Origin: Cauispirillum nitrogeniifigens
GTDB lineage: Bacteria; Pseudomonadota; Alphaproteobacteria; Rhodospirillales; Rhodospirillaceae
DNA: 64,000 nucleotides
Direction: 5' to 3'
NCBI RefSeq assembly: GCF_049800675.1
Contig: NZ_JBLOOT010000003.1
Coordinates: 124,001 to 188,000 of the forward strand
Shown here: one piece after another, positions 60,199-64,000 of the stretch
How the letters are laid out: every line of letters starts with the position of its first letter
How positions within the stretch are numbered: position 1 is the stretch's first letter
The notes under the pieces: model-generated
Told to the model about the DNA's origin: nothing
Seen by the model: only the letters and a program-made list of their open reading frames with translations
Database searches by the model: none
Made by a program: the position numbers and the translations under genes

Positions 60199-60957
60199 CT
60201 AACTTTTGACGAAGAAGATCGCGCTCATCACCAGGCCGATGGCGACGATGCCTGCGCGCAGCCACGGCGCCGGGATGCGCCGCGACAGGGTGCCGCCGAC
60301 GTAGCCGCCGATGGTGGAGGCGACCATGATCACCCCCGCCTCCGGCCACGAGACGATGCCGGCCACGGCGAAGGCCACCGAGGCGATGGCCGCCAGCACC
60401 GCCGACAGCACGTTCTTCAGGCCGTTCATGGTGTTGATGTCGGTCAGCCCCAGCAGGCTGAACAGGGCCAGCAGCAGGATGCCCAGCCCGCCGTTGAAGT
60501 AGCCGCCGTAGACCGACACCGCCAGCAGGCCAAGCGCCGCGCTCAGCCGTCCCTCGGCGCCCCGGCCGCGCAGCCAGCGGGTCAGGCGCGGCCCGGCGGC
60601 GAACAGCGCGGTGGCCGCCAGCAGCAGCCACGGCACCAGCCGGGAGAACGCGTCCGCCGGCGTCACCAGCAGCAGAAGCGCCCCGCCCAGCCCGCCGACG
60701 AGGCCGATGGCGACCAGCCCCGGCACGCCGATGCCGCGCACCGGGCCGATGTCGCGGCGAAAGCTGACGGCGCTGCTGAGGTAGCCGGGCAGCACGCCGA
60801 TCGCGCTGGTGGCGTTGGCCGGAATGGGCGGCACCCCGATCATGACCAACGCCGGGAAGGTCAGGAACGTCCCGCCCCCGGCCACCGCGTTGAGGCCGCC
60901 GGCACAGAAGGCCGCCACCGCCAGCACCACCATCCCCATCATTCCGCTCATCTCCAT
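60199..60957 (-). CDS. TauE/SafE-family permease (sulfite/organosulfonate exporter-like)
   Basis: A 252-residue membrane protein with about 8 helices. The first repeat has AGGLNAVAGGGTFLTFPALVMIG, the family hallmark, and the second repeat has ALLGLTDINTMNGLKN and GGYVGGTLSRRIP. TauE/SafE members export sulfite, sulfoacetate or other anions; the substrate cannot be told. Several ATGs cluster at the start, so the exact start is uncertain by a few codons. It diverges from the GntR gene across 72 bases that hold a candidate operator, so it is probably controlled by that regulator. Confidence 0.87.
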   Translation of the reverse strand: MEMSGMMGMVVLAVAAFCAGGLNAVAGGGTFLTFPALVMIGVPPIPANATSAIGVLPGYLSSAVSFRRDIGPVRGIGVPGLVAIGLVGGLGGALLLLVTPADAFSRLVPWLLLAATALFAAGPRLTRWLRGRGAEGRLSAALGLLAVSVYGGYFNGGLGILLLALFSLLGLTDINTMNGLKNVLSAVLAAIASVAFAVAGIVSWPEAGVIMVASTIGGYVGGTLSRRIPAPWLRAGIVAIGLVMSAIFFVKS

Positions 60958-60993
60958 CCCGGCGTCGTTGCGCGGAGGCTAGGCCGGGTCCAT

Positions 60994-61016
60994 ATTGGTC
61001 CGCAAATTGGTCTGCA
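60994..61016 (+). promoter_or_regulatory. tandem ATTGGTCYGCA repeats, candidate GntR operator
   Basis: ATTGGTCCGCA (60994-61004) and ATTGGTCTGCA (61006-61016) are direct repeats one helical turn apart (12 bp) with a single mismatch. The TGGTC core is the half-site usual for FadR/FCD-type GntR regulators. They end 14 bases before the GntR ATG and lie between two divergent genes. Confidence 0.6.
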
Positions 61017-61029
61017 TGGAAAAGGCGGC

Positions 61030-61734
61030 ATGACCCGGCGCATGACCCGGACGGAAGGACTGGCCCGCCTGCGTGCCTTTCTCGGCGGCGGCGGCGTGGC
61101 GCCCGGCGATCGCCTGCCGCCGGAGCGCGACCTTGCCCCCCGCCTGGGCATGAGCCGCGCCACCCTGCGCACCGCCCTCGACGCCCTGGAGGCCGAGGGC
61201 GCCCTGTGGCGCCACGTCGGCCAGGGCACCTTCGCCGGGCCGCGCCCGGTACAGCAGACGGTGGAACTGCCGCTGCTGGTGGCGATGACCTCGCCGCTGG
61301 ACCTCATGCACGCCCGCCTGCTGCTGGAGCCCGAGATCGCCGCCGCCGCCGCCGAGGCCGCCACGCCGGCCCAGGTCGACGGCCTGCGCCAGGCCGCCGC
61401 CGCCGGCCGCGCCGCCGCCGGGCTGCATGCCTGCGAATGGGCCGACCGGCGCTTCCATGCCGCGCTGGCGCGGGCCACCGGCAACCCTGTCCTGGCGAGC
61501 TTTCTGGAGGTGCTGTCGGGGGCGCGCGGGCGGGCCCGCTGGCAGCGGGAATGGAACCGCACCTACGAGCATGTCGGCGAGGCGACGTTCCGGGGCGGCC
61601 ACACCGACCATCACCTGGAGATCGTCACCGCCGTCGCCGCCCACGATGCCGAGGCCGCCCGCGCCGCCATGCGCCGCCACCTGACGGCGGTACAGGACGC
61701 CATGCGCGCCGGCATGACCGGCGGCGCCGCGTGA
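61030..61734 (+). CDS. GntR-family regulator, FadR/FCD subfamily
   Basis: A 234-residue regulator. The N-terminal winged helix is typical: GDRLPPERDLAPRLGMSRATLRTALDALEAEGAL. The C-terminal all-helical FCD ligand-binding domain includes RLLLEPEIAAAAA, FHAALARATGNPVL and THDHHLE-like histidines (HTDHHLEIVTAV), which may bind a metal-carboxylate effector. The ATG at 61030 is preceded by GGAAAAGG; a second ATG lies four codons on. The stop overlaps the mtgA GTG by 4 bases. It probably represses itself and the divergent permease through the tandem repeats just upstream. Confidence 0.92.
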   Translation: MTRRMTRTEGLARLRAFLGGGGVAPGDRLPPERDLAPRLGMSRATLRTALDALEAEGALWRHVGQGTFAGPRPVQQTVELPLLVAMTSPLDLMHARLLLEPEIAAAAAEAATPAQVDGLRQAAAAGRAAAGLHACEWADRRFHAALARATGNPVLASFLEVLSGARGRARWQREWNRTYEHVGEATFRGGHTDHHLEIVTAVAAHDAEAARAAMRRHLTAVQDAMRAGMTGGAA

Positions 61735-62414
61735 GCCCCCGCCTGAAGCGCCTGGGGCGCCGGCTGCTGCTCGTCGTGCTGATGCTGGCGGTGGGCCTGC
61801 CGCTGGTGCTGACGCTGCTCTACCGCGTGGTGCCGCCGCCGGTGACGCCGCTCATGCTGCTGCGTCTGGCGCAGGGGCACGACCTGGACAAGGACTGGCG
61901 GCCGCTGGCGGAGATTTCCCCGCACCTGCGCCGTTCCGTCATCGCGGCGGAGGACGCCAAGTTCTGCACCCACCGGGGATTCGACTGGCAGGCCATCGAC
62001 AATGCCATCGACCGCTACGAAGATGGCGGCAAGCTGATCGGGGCGTCCACCATCTCCATGCAGACGGCCAAGAACGTGTTCCTGTGGCCCGGCCGGACCT
62101 TCCTGCGCAAGGGACTGGAAGCCTATCTCACCCTGTACCTGGAGGCCCTGTGGCCCAAGGACCGCATCCTGGAGGTCTATTTGAACATCGTCGAGTTCGG
62201 CCCCGGCCTCTATGGCGCCGAGGCCGCCGCCCAGGCTCACTTCAGCAAGCCCGCGTCCGACCTGACGGCGCGGGAGGCCGCCCTGCTGGCCGCCGTCCTG
62301 CCCGCCCCCCTGGACCGCTCGCCGTCGCGGCCGTCGTCCTATGTCGCCGGGCGGGCCGCCACCATCGATGCCCGCGCCGATGCCGTGCGCCTGGGCAAAA
62401 GCGGAGCCTGTTGA
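61731..62414 (+). CDS. mtgA: monofunctional peptidoglycan glycosyltransferase
   Basis: A 227-residue GT51 enzyme. The GTG start overlaps the GntR stop (GTGA). A membrane anchor at residues 10-30 is followed by the family motifs: AAEDAKFCTHRGFD with catalytic Glu74, GASTISMQTAKNVFLW and LEVYLNIVEFGPGLYG. It polymerises lipid II into glycan strands on the periplasmic face. Length is normal. Its place in an operon with a GntR regulator and two secreted or cytosolic enzymes is unusual, since mtgA normally sits apart. Confidence 0.94.
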   Translation: MSPRLKRLGRRLLLVVLMLAVGLPLVLTLLYRVVPPPVTPLMLLRLAQGHDLDKDWRPLAEISPHLRRSVIAAEDAKFCTHRGFDWQAIDNAIDRYEDGGKLIGASTISMQTAKNVFLWPGRTFLRKGLEAYLTLYLEALWPKDRILEVYLNIVEFGPGLYGAEAAAQAHFSKPASDLTAREAALLAAVLPAPLDRSPSRPSSYVAGRAATIDARADAVRLGKSGAC

Positions 62415-62416
62415 CC

Positions 62417-63640
62417 ATGACGCGCTGGCTGTTGGCCCTGTCCTTGCCGCTGTCCCTGCTGCTGGCTCCGCTGCCCGCCGCCGCATCCCCCGGCTGCGGC
62501 GTCCTGACGGAGCGCGTCGATGCCGTGCCCGGTGGCGGGCCGGCGTTTCTGCGCAGCTATGACGGCGCCCCCGACCCGGCGCTGGCAACCGCCGCCTTCA
62601 CCTATGACAACGCCCTGGCCGCCATCGCCCTGACCGCCTGCGGCTCCCTCCCCCAGGCGCGGCGCATCGGCGAGGCGCTGGTGCTGGCCGCCACCCGCGA
62701 CCGGGCGGGCGCGCAGGGGCGCCTGCGCAACGCCTATCGCGCCGGGGCTCAGGCGGCCCCACCGCCGCCCAACGGCTGGTGGGACGCCGCGCGCGGGCAG
62801 TGGCTGGAGGACGACTATCAGGTCGGCACCGCCACCGGCAACGTCGCCTGGGCGGCGCTGGCCCTGCTGACCCTGGCCGAGGCGACGGGCGAGGCGCGAT
62901 ACCGCGATGCCGCCGCCGGCCTCGGCACCTGGGTCATCGCGCGGACCGCCGACGGGCGCGGGCCGGGCGGCTTCACCGGCGGCATCCACGGCGGCGACGC
63001 GCAGCCGCGTCCCCTGACCTGGAAGAGCACCGAGCACGCCACCGACCTGGACGCCCTGTTCCGCTGGCTCGACCGCCTGGGCGCGGCGGGCGACTGGCGG
63101 CGCCACGCCCAGGCCGCCCGCGCCTTCATCGAGGCGCAGCGGGAGGACGGCCGCTTCCTGACCGGCACCGGCCCGGACGGCGTCACGGCGAACCGCGCCA
63201 CCTCGGGCCTCGACGCGCAGCTTTGGCCGCAGCTCCTGCCCGATGTCCCGGCACCCTGGCGCGAGGCCGTGGCGCAGGTGGAGAAAAGCCACGGCGTGCC
63301 CGGCGGCTTCTCCTTCAACGACGACCGCGACGGCCTGTGGACCGAAGGCACCGCGCAGGCCGCGCTGGTCTATCGCGTGCTGGGGGACGAGCCCACCGCC
63401 CGCCGCCTGCTGGACACCGTGGCGGCGCAGCGCGCACCCGGCGGCTACCTGTGGGCGACGCCGCAGGAGCGCCTGCGCACCGGGCTGGCCATCGGCCCCG
63501 ACAGCACCGAGGACGATTTCTTCTACTACCGCCTGCCCCACCTGGGCGCCACCGCCTGGGCGGTGCTGGCGGAGCAAGGCTGGAACCCCTTCACCGGCCG
63601 ACGGGTGGGCGGCACGACACCGGACGCCGGCAAGGAATGA
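62417..63640 (+). CDS. secreted (alpha/alpha)6-barrel protein, glycosidase-like
   Basis: A 407-residue exported protein with a signal peptide (LLALSLPLSLLLAPLPAAA). The rest is a series of helix pairs with motifs such as AAFTYDNALAAIALT, TATGNVAWAALALLTLAEAT, STEHATDLDALFRWLDRLG and LWTEGTAQAALVYR. This fits the (alpha/alpha)6 toroid of six-hairpin glycosidases and related lyases. Acidic residues in DYQVG, TEHATD and WTEGTAQ could be catalytic. It starts 2 bases after mtgA. A periplasmic polysaccharide- or peptidoglycan-processing role is plausible, but I cannot name the substrate. Confidence 0.7.
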   Translation: MTRWLLALSLPLSLLLAPLPAAASPGCGVLTERVDAVPGGGPAFLRSYDGAPDPALATAAFTYDNALAAIALTACGSLPQARRIGEALVLAATRDRAGAQGRLRNAYRAGAQAAPPPPNGWWDAARGQWLEDDYQVGTATGNVAWAALALLTLAEATGEARYRDAAAGLGTWVIARTADGRGPGGFTGGIHGGDAQPRPLTWKSTEHATDLDALFRWLDRLGAAGDWRRHAQAARAFIEAQREDGRFLTGTGPDGVTANRATSGLDAQLWPQLLPDVPAPWREAVAQVEKSHGVPGGFSFNDDRDGLWTEGTAQAALVYRVLGDEPTARRLLDTVAAQRAPGGYLWATPQERLRTGLAIGPDSTEDDFFYYRLPHLGATAWAVLAEQGWNPFTGRRVGGTTPDAGKE

Positions 63641-63642
63641 CG

Positions 63643-64000
63643 ATGCCCCCCTTCCTGCGCGCCACCGACGTCATGGACTTCGAGCATCCGGCCGTCGCCG
63701 CCCTGGCCCGCGAGGTGGCCGCCGGACGCGGCGCGGGGCACGACGCCGCCATCGCGGCGGACTGCTTCGCCTGGGTGCGCGACCGCATCCCGCACACCGT
63801 GGACCTGGGCGGCGGGCCGGTCCCCTGCGCGGCATCGGAGGTGCTGGCGGCGGGCACCGGCTTCTGCTTCGCCAAGAGCCACCTGCTGGCCGCCCTGCTG
63901 CACGCCAACGGCATTCCGGCGGCGCTGTGCTACCAGCGCCTGAGCATCGACGACAGCGGGCCGCCGTTCACGTTGCATGGCATGGTCGCGGTCCTGCTGC
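63643..64000 (+). CDS. transglutaminase-like cysteine protease-fold protein, 3' truncated
   Basis: The first 119 residues of a transglutaminase-like protein cut by the window end. Residues 30-50 form the N-terminal helix. GTGFCFAKSHLLAALLHANG contains the active-site cysteine at the helix start, and FTLHGMVAVLL contains the expected histidine. I prefer the ATG at 63643, 6 bases after AAGGA; an ATG at 63637 overlaps the previous stop. There is no signal peptide, so it is probably cytoplasmic. Such proteins hydrolyse or cross-link peptide amides. Confidence 0.85.
   Translation, partial: MPPFLRATDVMDFEHPAVAALAREVAAGRGAGHDAAIAADCFAWVRDRIPHTVDLGGGPVPCAASEVLAAGTGFCFAKSHLLAALLHANGIPAALCYQRLSIDDSGPPFTLHGMVAVLL

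Noticed and set aside
60018..60209. A 63-codon plus-strand frame between HPPD and the TauE/SafE gene
   Set aside because: Arg/Pro-rich with no ribosome site or recognisable motif, and it overlaps the end of the permease gene.

Overview
The window is very G+C-rich (about 70% by eye) and densely coded. Gene content points to an alphaproteobacterium, probably a Rhodospirillales-type free-living spirillum. The clues are TRAP and BASS transporters, IorAB, CcoG behind an FNR/FixK box, a globin-coupled chemoreceptor, multi-PAS hybrid kinases and giant FecR/RTX secreted proteins. This placement is inference; no marker gene such as rRNA is present. I saw no tRNA, rRNA, CRISPR array, insertion sequence or prophage. 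No stretch over 300 bases lacks a gene.

Layout. 0-5 kb: end of a TRAP transporter (DctQ partial, DctM), a BASS-family permease starting at the DctM stop, and convergent iorBA. 5-9.7 kb: a Ca2+-type P-ATPase, then ccoG and a small DUF2249 gene behind a well-formed FNR/FixK promoter. 9.8-14.3 kb: a small RTX protein with its own type I secretion ATPase and HlyD adaptor, separated from them by a strong hairpin. 14.4-16.6 kb: a GT4-like glycosyltransferase and an SDR epimerase.

16.9-31.2 kb: one apparent 14.4-kb signalling operon on the minus strand. In transcription order it encodes an OmpR-type regulator, a globin chemoreceptor, two hybrid histidine kinases, a REC-PAS-GGDEF*-EAL protein and a CBS4-PAS6 histidine kinase. 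The last four genes overlap by 4 bases each. A Cache-type histidine kinase diverges from the regulator. 33.2-35 kb: a CtaG-like copper protein and a lysozyme-like protein.

35.1-58 kb: two giant RTX proteins (2363 and 3208 residues) with the same N-terminal prefix plus FecR module. Between them lie a Cache/HAMP kinase, a ferritin-like protein, a secreted low-complexity PepSY-like protein and an alpha/beta hydrolase. 58.2-60 kb: a VOC protein and 4-hydroxyphenylpyruvate dioxygenase. 60.2-64 kb: a TauE/SafE exporter diverging from a GntR regulator that heads an operon with mtgA, a secreted (alpha/alpha)6-barrel protein and a transglutaminase-like protein cut by the window edge.

How the parts may work together (inference): oxygen and redox inputs (globin, PAS, GAF, CBS) feed a c-di-GMP phosphodiesterase. 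The flanking surface genes (RTX proteins, T1SS, glycosyltransferase) are plausible outputs. ccoG/DUF2249 and CtaG serve microaerobic respiration and copper supply to oxidases. iorAB, HPPD and the transporters fit use of aromatic amino acids and 2-oxo acids.
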